64,000 bases of DNA from assembly GCA_017432565.1 (NCBI GenBank), contig JAFRIW010000063.1, positions 17,935 through 81,934 on the forward strand. Direction: 5' to 3'. The notes below the pieces were generated by a model. The model searched no databases, was not told the DNA's origin, and saw only the letters and a list, made by a program, of their open reading frames with translations. Below, piece after piece: positions 51,604 to 59,205 of this stretch; position 1 is the first letter of the stretch, and each line of letters begins with the position of its first letter. The translations under genes were made by a program, and so were the position numbers. The DNA comes from Lachnospiraceae bacterium. Lineage in GTDB: Bacteria > Bacillota > Clostridia > Lachnospirales > Lachnospiraceae.

Positions 51604-53001
51604 ATGAATACAGCATATACCGATTTTTCTTCTCTTGTCCGTTCCTTTGAAAACAATCCGGCACCGGCGCTCATTTATGAGCGGGACGGCGCCCCGGAGA
51701 GTCTTTCGTATCATGAACTGTATGAGCGGATCCGGGCGTGCCGGGAGTTTACTCCGGGAGATGTCCGGATTCTGGTGACCGTTCCGTCCCCCGATACGAT
51801 TGTGCGGATTATGGCAGCGGTGTGTTCCGGCTGCGATCTGATTCTGTGCGACGAGAAGGTTCCGGGCGAGATTACGGCCCTCCTGAAAGAGAGGATTCTG
51901 CAGGCCGGGAAAGGGGACACGCCCCGGAAAGAGGGACGGCTTTACTTCTTTACCTCCGGCACCTCACAGCGCTCCCGCTCTGTGGTCCTGACCACGAAAG
52001 CGCTGCTCCTCAGCACGGCGGGCGGACAGGCCATGCTGCCCTGCAGCAGTGAGGACCGGATCCTGTGCATTCTTCCGCTCTCCCACGTATTCGGCTTTGT
52101 CTGCGGGATGCTCTGGGGTTTCTACGGCGGCGCCCAGGTGGCTGTCGGCCGCGGCGTCCGGCATCTGATGGATGACTGCCGGTTTTTCAAGCCGACGATT
52201 CTGCCCTGCGTGCCGACCATTGTACAGGCGCTGCTGCGTTTTGACATGCTCAATCCCGAACTGAAAACCGTGCTGATCGGCGCGGCGCCCTGCCCTGCTT
52301 CCACTGTAAAACTGATGCAGGATAAAGGGCTTGCGGTTTATCTGGGCTACGGTCTGACCGAGACGGCCAGCGGCCTTGCCATCACGCAGGATCAGGAAAA
52401 TCCTTCCGCGCTTTACGCCTGTCCCGGCGCAAAACTGCGCATTGAACCCGACGGCGAGATCTCCGTCGTGACAGAGGCACTGATGGAGGGCTATTTCGGA
52501 GAGCCAGATCCGACTGTCACCGAACCCGATCCGGAACATCCCGGGAAAACAGTGCGGCGCTTCTTCACAGGGGATCTCGGCTCGATCGATCAGGAGGGAC
52601 GCCTGACCATTACCGGACGTAAGAAGGATATCCTGGTTCTTCCGGACGGGACGAAAGTCTTCTGCCCCGAATATGAGGAAGAGCTCTCGGAGCTGCTCGG
52701 CACGCCTGAGCTGGCCATTGTCCAGAAGGGCGGCCGGCCGGTGCTGATTATCGAGAACAGTGTCGAGGCAGACGTTGTGCTCCTTGCCGTCACGAACTTC
52801 AACCGCGAGCGGGCAAGAGGTCTGCAGATCGCGGAAGTCATCTATACGAATGAAGCCCTGCCCAGAACGGCAGTCGGAAAGCTTAAGCGCTGGCAGCTCC
52901 AGCAGTGGCTGGATGACGGCGCGCCTTCGCGCAGGAAGCGCGATACCTTCTACAGCAGCAGCGGTGAACACGACCAGATGCTGCGCGAGCACTGGATCTG
53001 A
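51604..53001 (+). CDS. AMP-forming acyl ligase (acyl-CoA/acyl-ACP synthetase-like)
   Basis: A 465-aa ANL-superfamily adenylating enzyme. The phosphate loop is TSGTSQRSRSVVLTTKA (residue ~117; the usual Lys of TSGTTGxPKG is replaced by Arg/Ser), then LPLSHVFGFVCGMLWGF, GYGLTETASGLAIT, the FFTGDLGSIDQEGRLTITGRKKD hinge and the C-terminal catalytic Lys in LPRTAVGKLKRWQ (~425). Length and motifs fit medium/long-chain fatty acid or acyl-ACP ligases. ATG 51604 has GGGG 5 nt upstream; GTG 51598 is an alternative. The ACP gene begins 63 bp later, so the natural acceptor is probably that carrier. Confidence 0.88.
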   Translation: MNTAYTDFSSLVRSFENNPAPALIYERDGAPESLSYHELYERIRACREFTPGDVRILVTVPSPDTIVRIMAAVCSGCDLILCDEKVPGEITALLKERILQAGKGDTPRKEGRLYFFTSGTSQRSRSVVLTTKALLLSTAGGQAMLPCSSEDRILCILPLSHVFGFVCGMLWGFYGGAQVAVGRGVRHLMDDCRFFKPTILPCVPTIVQALLRFDMLNPELKTVLIGAAPCPASTVKLMQDKGLAVYLGYGLTETASGLAITQDQENPSALYACPGAKLRIEPDGEISVVTEALMEGYFGEPDPTVTEPDPEHPGKTVRRFFTGDLGSIDQEGRLTITGRKKDILVLPDGTKVFCPEYEEELSELLGTPELAIVQKGGRPVLIIENSVEADVVLLAVTNFNRERARGLQIAEVIYTNEALPRTAVGKLKRWQLQQWLDDGAPSRRKRDTFYSSSGEHDQMLREHWI

Positions 53002-53064
53002 GTCCTGCGGCGCGGCGCCGCCGGAACACCGGATCCGAATGTATTTTGAAAGGAGTTGCTAGAG

Positions 53065-53322
53065 ATGGAACGACCGACCAGAGAAGAAATTCTTACCAGA
53101 ACCGTAAAGCTCATTCACGACTTCGTGCCGGAACTGCAGGACGCGGAGCTGACCGAGGAATCCACGATCAATACGGATGCGGCCATGGATTCGATGAGTA
53201 TGATTCTGGTCATCACCAAGGTTGAGTCAACTTTTGACATCAGCATCCCCAGCTCGGACTGGGACAAAATCAATACGCTCGGCGATCTGATCGACGCCGT
53301 AGAGCGGGCGTATGAAAACTGA
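53065..53322 (+). CDS. Acyl carrier protein
   Basis: An 85-aa acidic four-helix carrier beginning MERPTREEILTRTVKLIHDF. The 4'-phosphopantetheine attachment Ser lies in AAMDSMSMILVITKVE (DSM motif, about residue 41). It differs from housekeeping AcpP (DSLD), which supports a dedicated role. ATG 53065 has an AAAGGAG site; a longer frame from 53056 lacks one. It is flanked by an acyl ligase and an acyl-ACP thioesterase, which implies loading and release of free fatty acids on this carrier. Confidence 0.93.
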   Translation: MERPTREEILTRTVKLIHDFVPELQDAELTEESTINTDAAMDSMSMILVITKVESTFDISIPSSDWDKINTLGDLIDAVERAYEN

Positions 53323-53348
53323 TCTGTCCGACACGCCGGATATGACCT

Positions 53349-54164
53349 ATGACGACGGATCTGATCTATGAAAAAAAGCTGCGGCTTCGCAGCGAACATG
53401 TCAACAGCGCGAGGAGGCTTCGCACCTCCTCGCTTCTGCGTCTTCTTCAGGAGGCTTCCATCGCGCATACGACGGAGCTGGGCATGGGCCGGGACAAAAC
53501 GCTGGACCGGGGCCTGCTCTGGATCATCTCCCACCAGTCCCTGGAGATCCGGCGTATGCCGGTGTATGACGAGGACATCATCGTGCGCAGCTGGCCCGGG
53601 CCGATGCTGCACATGTTCTTCCCCCGGTATTATGAAGTCTGTTCGCCGGACGGCGAGGTGCTGATCACCGGCTCCGCCCTGTGGCTTCTGATGAGCGAAG
53701 AGACCCGCAAGGCTGTATTCCCCGCCGCCTGGGGCGTTGAGATCCCCGGTGCCGCCTGTGCGCCGCGCACTGATCTCCCCGCGCCGCTGCGCGCACCTGC
53801 GGGGGCGGAGTTCACACTGTCCGGCGTCTTTACGCCCCGCTTTTCCCAGACCGATATCAACGGTCACATGAATAACACGTTCTACTACGATCTCGCGGAG
53901 GACCTGCTGCCCGGAGAGTTTCTTCTGCAGTCCTTCCCGTCCGTCATCCGGGCGGAGTATCTGGAGGAAATCCGCCCCGGCACAGTCTGCGATGTGCGCG
54001 GTCTGCGCACCGATGACGGCAGCAGTTCCGGAGCCGGCAGCGCTCAGAGTGCCGGAGAACAGACCTGGTACTTCGAGGGTGTCCGCCGGGAGGAAGGCGC
54101 CGTAAAGTCCAAAACGCTTTTCCGGATCGGGATGACCTTCTCCCCTGCGGGGGCTCCCGAGTGA
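53349..54164 (+). CDS. Acyl-ACP thioesterase (FatA/FatB-like)
   Basis: A 271-aa double-hotdog thioesterase: YEKKLRLRSEHVNSARRLRTSSLLRLLQEASIAHTTELG in the first domain, then WIISHQSLEIRRMPVYDEDIIVRSWPGP, and the catalytic segment TDINGHMNNTFYYDLAEDLL with the Asn/His pair. Such enzymes release fatty acids from ACP. It ends the rightward gene set; 26 bp separate it from the ACP gene. After the stop, 54165-54400 contain no gene. The C-terminal ~50 residues include a Ser/Gly-rich loop (DDGSSSGAGSAQSAGEQ). Confidence 0.92.
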   Translation: MTTDLIYEKKLRLRSEHVNSARRLRTSSLLRLLQEASIAHTTELGMGRDKTLDRGLLWIISHQSLEIRRMPVYDEDIIVRSWPGPMLHMFFPRYYEVCSPDGEVLITGSALWLLMSEETRKAVFPAAWGVEIPGAACAPRTDLPAPLRAPAGAEFTLSGVFTPRFSQTDINGHMNNTFYYDLAEDLLPGEFLLQSFPSVIRAEYLEEIRPGTVCDVRGLRTDDGSSSGAGSAQSAGEQTWYFEGVRREEGAVKSKTLFRIGMTFSPAGAPE

Positions 54165-54231
54165 TTGCCTGTCTAGCAACTTGCTTGTCTGGCAGCTTGC
54201 TTTTTGGCTTGATTGCTCGATTGCTTGTTTT

Positions 54232-54522
54232 TTGTACTCAATTCCTGTTTTCTACTGGATTGAGATCAATTTCACATGTCTGAAAATCAGCCGCCTGTGC
54301 ATTTGTTGTACTCTCCTCTTCACTTCCGGAGATTCAGGTACAATTCGAAGAAGTCTTGATCCCGGATTTCTTAACAAATGTCATTTTCAGAGTAAATAAT
54401 TTGTACCCAAATGCTGAAGTTCTTCCGGACAAGTACAATCCGCCAATCTGCTCCTTCTCAAATTCACAAGTTCACATAGAATAGTTGTACCCATTTTCAG
54501 GTAAAGCCCGAAACGAGTACAA
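54232..54522. repeat. Four 38-bp dyads TTGTAC-N26-GTACAA
   Basis: Exactly 38-bp units start at 54232 (right half degenerate, GATCAA), 54306, 54401 and 54485. All have TTGTAC on the left and GTACAA on the right with 26 bp between; the interiors differ but retain similar CCC/CCG-type flanks. Starts are 74, 95 and 84 bp apart. There is no coding frame across them. They lie in the 750-bp gap between the thioesterase and symporter genes. Confidence 0.65.
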
Positions 54523-54609
54523 ATTCGGCCCCGGCAGGAAAAGCACAGGCCCAGAGACTCCGGCCGGAAAGCACAAGCCCAGGGAGTGCTTCGCATATAT
54601 TGTGTGCAA

Positions 54610-54639
54610 TTGACGCGCGCGCGATGATTATGTTACACT
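54610..54639 (+). promoter_or_regulatory. Promoter of the riboswitch-symporter unit
   Basis: TTGACG (54610-54615), an 18-bp spacer and TACACT (54634-54639). The predicted start is at about 54646, just before the riboswitch aptamer. The region from 54523 to 54609 shows no gene or hairpin. Confidence 0.55.
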
Positions 54640-54647
54640 AACTCCGA

Positions 54648-54792
54648 AAATTGCCGAATGCCGGGAGCCGTCCCGGCAGCGGGAGAACCAATTAAAGGGG
54701 TGTACATGACTGATGCGCATGCCGCGCTCTCATGAGGGGACTTCCTCTCCCAACCCGTCAGCTAATCTCGCAGGCACAGGAAGGCATCTGAA
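54648..54792 (+). ncRNA. c-di-AMP riboswitch (ydaO/yuaA type)
   Basis: The leader contains the hallmark blocks of the ydaO aptamer in order: GCGGGAGAACCAATTAAAGG followed by GGTG at about 54679-54702, and CCCGTCAGCTAATCTCGCAG at about 54754-54773, separated by a variable stem. This class senses cyclic di-AMP and usually turns off potassium or osmolyte transport genes. The gene downstream is a sodium:solute symporter. A weak AAGGCAT/ATGCCTT pairing (54781-54817) follows but lacks a U-tract. Confidence 0.85.
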
Positions 54793-54915
54793 AAGATATC
54801 TCTGTTTTTCATGCCTTTAGAAAAAAGCAGCGACGAACTGCCTTATATCTGTGTTCCCAGCCGGCAGCCTGAGGGCCGCAGACCGGGCGTTTCTATGTGG
54901 AAGGGAGGGATATCT

Positions 54916-56388
54916 ATGTCTATGGGCACTGTTATCTGGATTCTGACGATTGTGATCTGCGCTGTTTTCATGTGGATCTCCTGGAAAGTGAAGGATGACG
55001 CGAATGTGAGTTTCTCCAACTACGCGATCGGCGGGGCTTCCTTTGGCATGAGCCTCATCTTCTTCTCGCAGTTTGCCAGCATCATGGGCGTCTCCAACTT
55101 TTTTGCCCATGCCGGAAATGCATATGATCAGGGCATCGGGATCCTGGCGTTCATTCTGGGAGAACAGGGCTCGAAGATTGTGTTCGCGCTCACGATGGCC
55201 GGCCTGATCGGGCATTTCACTTATAATACGCTGGCGGAGCTGATCGACGATCTGATTGTGCGGGACAAGCTGACCCGTGCGCTGGCTGCGTTCATGGCAG
55301 CGCTGATTATGATCGCGTCTGTCGGCAGCCAGGGGAAGGCGTTCGGCGACCTGTTCCAGGTATTCACAGGAGTGGACCCCAGGCCGATTGTAATTCTGTT
55401 CTCGGCGATCTTCATCATCTACACCGTCTTCGGCGGGATTTACAGCGTTGTCTGGACGGACCTGTTCCAGGGGATCCTGTGCCTTGTCTTCGGTGTGATC
55501 TTCTACCTGTTCACCTTCAGCCGGATCAATTTCTCACCCGCGGTACTGCAGGAGCGCCTCGCGGCAGTCGGGAAAGCGGAGCTGATGACTTTTGCCGGCC
55601 TCAATCCCATGGCAGCCGTGAACAAGTTCCTGACAGGCCTGGTGGGCGTCTTCATTTTCCAGGCTTACTGGCAGCGGTGCTTTGGCTCAAAACATTCGAA
55701 GGACGCACGCAATTCCTTCCTGTACAGCGGCATCATCTGTCTGCTCATGGTGATGATGACGGCGTTTACCGGCCTGGTTATCATGACCTACAACCAGGAT
55801 CTCAATGCGAATTCCGCAATGGCCTGGTACATGATGAATGTCATGCCGCCTGTGCTGTGCGCGGCCATCTTCGTGCTGGTCCTGTGCGCCGGCATGTCGA
55901 CGGCGGACACGTGCCTGAATTCCGCAGCTGTCCTGATTGTCAATGACATGGTCCATCCCTTCACGAAGGAGTCGGACCGCGATCTGATCCGTGACACCAA
56001 GGTCGTCACACTGATCGTGGGCGCGGCTTCCTGCGCGGCCGGCCTGTTCGCACCGACCATTCTCTCACTCCTGTCCAAAGCTTATTCCTTTGCAGGAGCC
56101 GGCGTGGTCCCGCTGATCGTAATCGGGCTGATCTGGAAAGAAAAGAAAGACGAAAAAATACAGATGACAAAATGCAACAGCAGGGTGACCGCCTGGGGCG
56201 CAAGGCTGGGCATCATCACGGGTTCCGTCGCATCCCAGCTGAAGATTTTCGGCGACTACGGCGTGATCTCGGGCGTGATTCTGGCCTCCGCAGTGATCAT
56301 CATCGTGTCCCTGCTGACACAGAATGTGAACGTCGAGCCGGTTTTTGCCTCACAGGGCAATCAGCATCCGCTGGCAAAAGCTGACTGA
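54916..56388 (+). CDS. Sodium:solute symporter (SSS family)
   Basis: A 490-aa transporter with about 13 transmembrane helices. It starts MSMGTVIWILTIVICAVFMW; FSNYAIGGASFGMSLIFFSQFASIMGVSNF, GKAFGDLFQVFTG, VWTDLFQGILCLVFGVIFY and LVLCAGMSTADTCLNSAAVL match SSS helices. ATG 54916 has an AAGGGAGGG site; an upstream frame extends into the leader without one. Placed under a c-di-AMP riboswitch, it is probably an osmolyte or compatible-solute (proline, betaine, or similar) importer, shut off when c-di-AMP is high. The substrate is inferred from the switch only. Confidence 0.88.
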   Translation: MSMGTVIWILTIVICAVFMWISWKVKDDANVSFSNYAIGGASFGMSLIFFSQFASIMGVSNFFAHAGNAYDQGIGILAFILGEQGSKIVFALTMAGLIGHFTYNTLAELIDDLIVRDKLTRALAAFMAALIMIASVGSQGKAFGDLFQVFTGVDPRPIVILFSAIFIIYTVFGGIYSVVWTDLFQGILCLVFGVIFYLFTFSRINFSPAVLQERLAAVGKAELMTFAGLNPMAAVNKFLTGLVGVFIFQAYWQRCFGSKHSKDARNSFLYSGIICLLMVMMTAFTGLVIMTYNQDLNANSAMAWYMMNVMPPVLCAAIFVLVLCAGMSTADTCLNSAAVLIVNDMVHPFTKESDRDLIRDTKVVTLIVGAASCAAGLFAPTILSLLSKAYSFAGAGVVPLIVIGLIWKEKKDEKIQMTKCNSRVTAWGARLGIITGSVASQLKIFGDYGVISGVILASAVIIIVSLLTQNVNVEPVFASQGNQHPLAKAD

Positions 56389-56409
56389 CACCGGGATTTA
56401 CTCCACTTT

Positions 56410-56471
56410 TCATTCAGCGCGCGGAGCGGGTGATGCTTCTTCATTCAGCACGCGGAGCAGGTGATGCTTCT
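56410..56471 (-). repeat. 31-bp tandem duplication at the 3' end of the MATE gene
   Basis: The units 56410-56440 and 56441-56471 are near identical with a period of 31 bp. Because 31 is not a multiple of three, the second copy is read in a shifted frame (KHHLLRVLNE, then EASPAPRAE and the stop). Confidence 0.85.
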
Positions 56472-57795
56472 TCATGTAGAGGAGATAATAGCCCGCGAGC
56501 AGCAGTGAGCTGGTGACCCAGCTGGTCGGGTAGCTGGCCATGACGGTGGCGAGGGTGTGGTGCCCGGGCAGCATCACGGCGAGCCAGACGATGCGCAGCA
56601 CGCACACGCCGCCGATCGTAATGATCATCGGCATAAAGGAGTTGCCCATGCCGCGCAGCGCGCCGCTGAAGACCTCGATTGCGAAATAAGTGATGTAGAA
56701 GGATACGAGGTGGCGCATCATGTAGGTGCCGATCCGTACGACGTCCGCGTCGTTCGTGAACAGGTACAGCAGATGGGTTCCCGGAAAGTAAAGAAACAGA
56801 CTCACGACAACCGTCATGACAGAAGTGATCAGAACGCTCTGGCGGATGCTGCTGCGCACGCGGGCGATGGATCCCGCGCCGTAATTCTGGCCGACAAAGG
56901 TCGTGATCGCGATGCCGAAGGAATTGATCAGCATCCAGTAAATCGCATCCACCTTGCCGATGGCGGCCCAGGCGGAGACGGCGTCGGTGTCAAAGCCGTT
57001 GATGGCGGCCTGGATGATGATATTGGAAAAAGAATACATGGTTGACTGAATCGCCGTGGGCAGGCCCATGGCGATGATTCTGCCCAGCATGTTCCGGGTG
57101 AATTTCAGCTGCTTCGGAATGAACCGGAAGGAATCGGTCGAGCGCATGAGAATCCGGAGCACCAGGAAGGCGCTGATGGTCTGGCACAGGATCGTCGCGA
57201 TCGCCACGCCCGCGACACCCATATGCAGGCCGACGACAAACAGAAGGTCCAGCACAATGTTGCAGATGCAGCTGACGATCAGGACATAGAGCGGGCGTTT
57301 GGAATCTCCCACCGCGCGCAGAATGCCGGCGCCCATGTTATAGACCAGATTCGGAACCATTCCGGCAAAGAAAATCCGCAGATACAGCACGGAATCCGCG
57401 ACCGTTGCGGCCGGCGTGCCCATGGCACGGACTGCGGCGGGCGCGCCGATCAGACCGATCAGGGTAAACAGAATACCGCCTGCCACGGAGATAGCAAGGG
57501 AGGTGTGCACCGCGTCCCGCACGTTCCTCTCCTGCTGCGCGCCGTAGAACTGGGAAATAACGACCGAGGCGCCGCCGGCGAGGCCGCCGAAAAAGCCGAC
57601 GAAATAGTTGACCAGAACCGCTGAACTTCCGCCGACTGCCGCCAGCGCTTCTTTGCCGACAAAGCGTCCGACGATGACCGCATCCACGGTATTATAAAGC
57701 TGCTGGAAAAAGCTTCCGAACAGAAGCGGGAAGAAGTAAAGAAGCAGCTGCTTCCAGATCACGCCGTGTGTGATCTGATTCTCTTTGTGCTCCAT
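56410..57795 (-). CDS. MATE-family efflux transporter
   Basis: A 461-aa multidrug/Na+ antiporter-like protein with twelve transmembrane helices: ITHGVIWKQLLLYFFPLLFGSFFQQLYNTVDAVIVGRFVGKEALAAVGGSS at the N-terminus, NMGAGILRAVGDSKRPLYVL and GLPTAIQSTMYSFSNIIIQA are typical MATE segments. The C-terminus has an unusual tail created by a 31-bp duplication. It is convergent with the symporter gene (gap 21 bp). The 5' leader to 58315 holds a hairpin and a nested palindrome that could carry its regulation. Confidence 0.93.
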   Translation of the reverse strand: MEHKENQITHGVIWKQLLLYFFPLLFGSFFQQLYNTVDAVIVGRFVGKEALAAVGGSSAVLVNYFVGFFGGLAGGASVVISQFYGAQQERNVRDAVHTSLAISVAGGILFTLIGLIGAPAAVRAMGTPAATVADSVLYLRIFFAGMVPNLVYNMGAGILRAVGDSKRPLYVLIVSCICNIVLDLLFVVGLHMGVAGVAIATILCQTISAFLVLRILMRSTDSFRFIPKQLKFTRNMLGRIIAMGLPTAIQSTMYSFSNIIIQAAINGFDTDAVSAWAAIGKVDAIYWMLINSFGIAITTFVGQNYGAGSIARVRSSIRQSVLITSVMTVVVSLFLYFPGTHLLYLFTNDADVVRIGTYMMRHLVSFYITYFAIEVFSGALRGMGNSFMPMIITIGGVCVLRIVWLAVMLPGHHTLATVMASYPTSWVTSSLLLAGYYLLYMKKHHLLRVLNEEASPAPRAE

Positions 57796-57991
57796 ATAAT
57801 GAAAACCTCAAGCCGCGGATCAGTGCGCCGCAGCAGCCGCAGGGATGAACTTATGCTGATGAATGCTGTTCCGCTATCATACGTCAGCGGCAGAGGGAAA
57901 ACAATGGATAAGATGCTGAATATACAAGACAATCTGAGCCTTTTTTTGCGTTTTTATCCTCTCCGTGCTGCGCCCTTCCCCCGCACAGCAG

Positions 57992-58017
57992 GAAGCCCTG
58001 CATCTCTGCAGGGCTTC
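57992..58017. other. Strong 11-bp hairpin without U-tract
   Basis: GAAGCCCTGCA and TGCAGGGCTTC are perfect complements around a TCTC loop. Neither strand has a T-run after it, so it is not a classical terminator. It lies 197 bp upstream of the MATE start and 300 bp upstream of gpmA. The interval 57796-58315 otherwise holds the nested palindrome and the gpmA promoter. Confidence 0.5.
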
Positions 58018-58106
58018 TTGCCGGTAGGTAGGTAGATTCGATTATTACTTATTTAGGGGAATTCATTCTGGTCAGAAACACGCGCTTTGCTCATGTGATT
58101 TCACGA

Positions 58107-58143
58107 GTTAGCTTTTTCTAACTAATGGTTAGTATGAGCTAAC
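58107..58143. promoter_or_regulatory. Nested palindrome of TTAG/CTAA half-sites
   Basis: The order is GTTAGCT - TTTT - CTAAC - TAATG - GTTAG - TATG - AGCTAAC: two inverted repeats nested about the same centre. This resembles sites of MarR-type repressors. It lies 54 bp upstream of the gpmA -35 and about 310 bp from the MATE start, so it may serve either gene. Confidence 0.55.
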
Positions 58144-58196
58144 GTTTCAACCCTGTCAACCTTTTTTTCAGTTTTTTTTCACAGCCGCCCCGCTTC

Positions 58197-58225
58197 TTGA
58201 CTTTAACAGCCGGAATTATTATCCT
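58197..58225 (+). promoter_or_regulatory. gpmA promoter, TTGACT-N17-TATCCT
   Basis: TTGACT (58197-58202), a 17-bp spacer and TATCCT (58220-58225). The start point would give an 85-nt leader ending in an AAGGAGG ribosome site. Confidence 0.65.
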
Positions 58226-58315
58226 TGAAATGTCGGGCAGCACTGGATTTTCTTTTGCAGCCCTTACAGGCAGAACCTGCGTCAATCATTTTTTATCTTT
58301 AAGGAGGAAATCCAT

Positions 58316-59065
58316 ATGAGCCACACACTGGTACTGATTCGTCACGGCGAGAGCGAATGGAACAAGCTGAACCTGTTCACGGGCTGGACGGATGTTGATC
58401 TGTCCGAAAACGGCGTGCAGGAAGCCATTCAGGGCGGCAAGCTTCTGAAGGAAGAAGGCATCAAGTTCGACGTCGCTTACACCTCTTATCTCAAGCGCGC
58501 GATCCACACCCTCAACCATGTTCTTGAGCAGATGGATGAGGAGTATATTCCGGTTTACAAGAGCTGGAAGCTGAACGAGCGTCACTACGGCGCACTGCAG
58601 GGCCTCAACAAGTCCGAGACCGCCGAGAAGTACGGTGAGGACCAGGTCAAAATCTGGCGCCGTTCCTTCGATATCTGCCCGCCGGAGCTGGATCCGTCCG
58701 ACGAGCGCGCACCGATCAACCAGGAGCAGTACAAGGATGTAGATCCGGCTGTTCTTCCGCTGACCGAGTCCCTGAAGATCACCATCGAGCGTGTTGTTCC
58801 TTACTATGAAGAGACCATCAAGAAGGATCTCGCCGCCGGCAAGACCGTTATTGTCGCCGCACACGGCAACAGCCTCCGCGCCCTCGTGAAATATCTGGAC
58901 AACATCTCCGACGAGGATATCATCAACCTCAATATCCCGACCGCCGTTCCGCTGGTTTATGAGCTCGACGATGAGTTCAAGCCCATCTCCCACCGCTATC
59001 TCGGCGACCAGGAAGCGATCGCTGCCAAGATGAACGCCGTCGCAAAGCAGGGCTCCAAGAAATAA
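58316..59065 (+). CDS. gpmA: 2,3-bisphosphoglycerate-dependent phosphoglycerate mutase
   Basis: A 249-aa glycolytic enzyme interconverting 3- and 2-phosphoglycerate. The catalytic histidine motif [10 protein letters not shown] (His about residue 9), [22 protein letters not shown], and the second His in [13 protein letters not shown] are intact. The codon bias (GGC, CTG, AAG) suggests high expression. It is transcribed alone, with its own promoter and a terminator 45 bp after the stop. Confidence 0.97.
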   Translation: MSHTLVLIRHGESEWNKLNLFTGWTDVDLSENGVQEAIQGGKLLKEEGIKFDVAYTSYLKRAIHTLNHVLEQMDEEYIPVYKSWKLNERHYGALQGLNKSETAEKYGEDQVKIWRRSFDICPPELDPSDERAPINQEQYKDVDPAVLPLTESLKITIERVVPYYEETIKKDLAAGKTVIVAAHGNSLRALVKYLDNISDEDIINLNIPTAVPLVYELDDEFKPISHRYLGDQEAIAAKMNAVAKQGSKK

Positions 59066-59109
59066 TACAACGTGTGTCTTTACAGGCACCGGTATAAGAT
59101 GAAAATGAA

Positions 59110-59140
59110 AGAGGCGCAGCCATCCGGCTGTGCCTCTTGT
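59110..59140 (+). terminator. gpmA terminator
   Basis: AGAGGCGCAGCC pairs with GGCTGTGCCTCT (one G-U) around ATCC, followed by TGTTTTCTT. It lies 44 bp after the gpmA stop. The region from 59141 to 59205 shows a short GGATCATGCGCAGAATC-type repeat but no gene. Confidence 0.85.
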
Positions 59141-59205
59141 TTTCTTCCGGGATCATGCGCAGAATCCTTTCCGGATCACGCGCAGAATCTTTTTCTGCCG
59201 CGTCT

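Noticed and set aside
54232..54522. CRISPR array
   Set aside because: Half-sites are only 6 bp, unit spacing varies and the interiors share sequence; no cas genes are in the window.
54811..54915. Longer N-terminus of the symporter
   Set aside because: It reads into the riboswitch leader without a ribosome site; the ATG at 54916 has a strong AAGGGAGGG site and begins directly with the first membrane helix.
57992..58017. Terminator for gpmA or MATE
   Set aside because: The perfect hairpin has no T-run on either strand and stands upstream of both genes; kept only as an unexplained hairpin.
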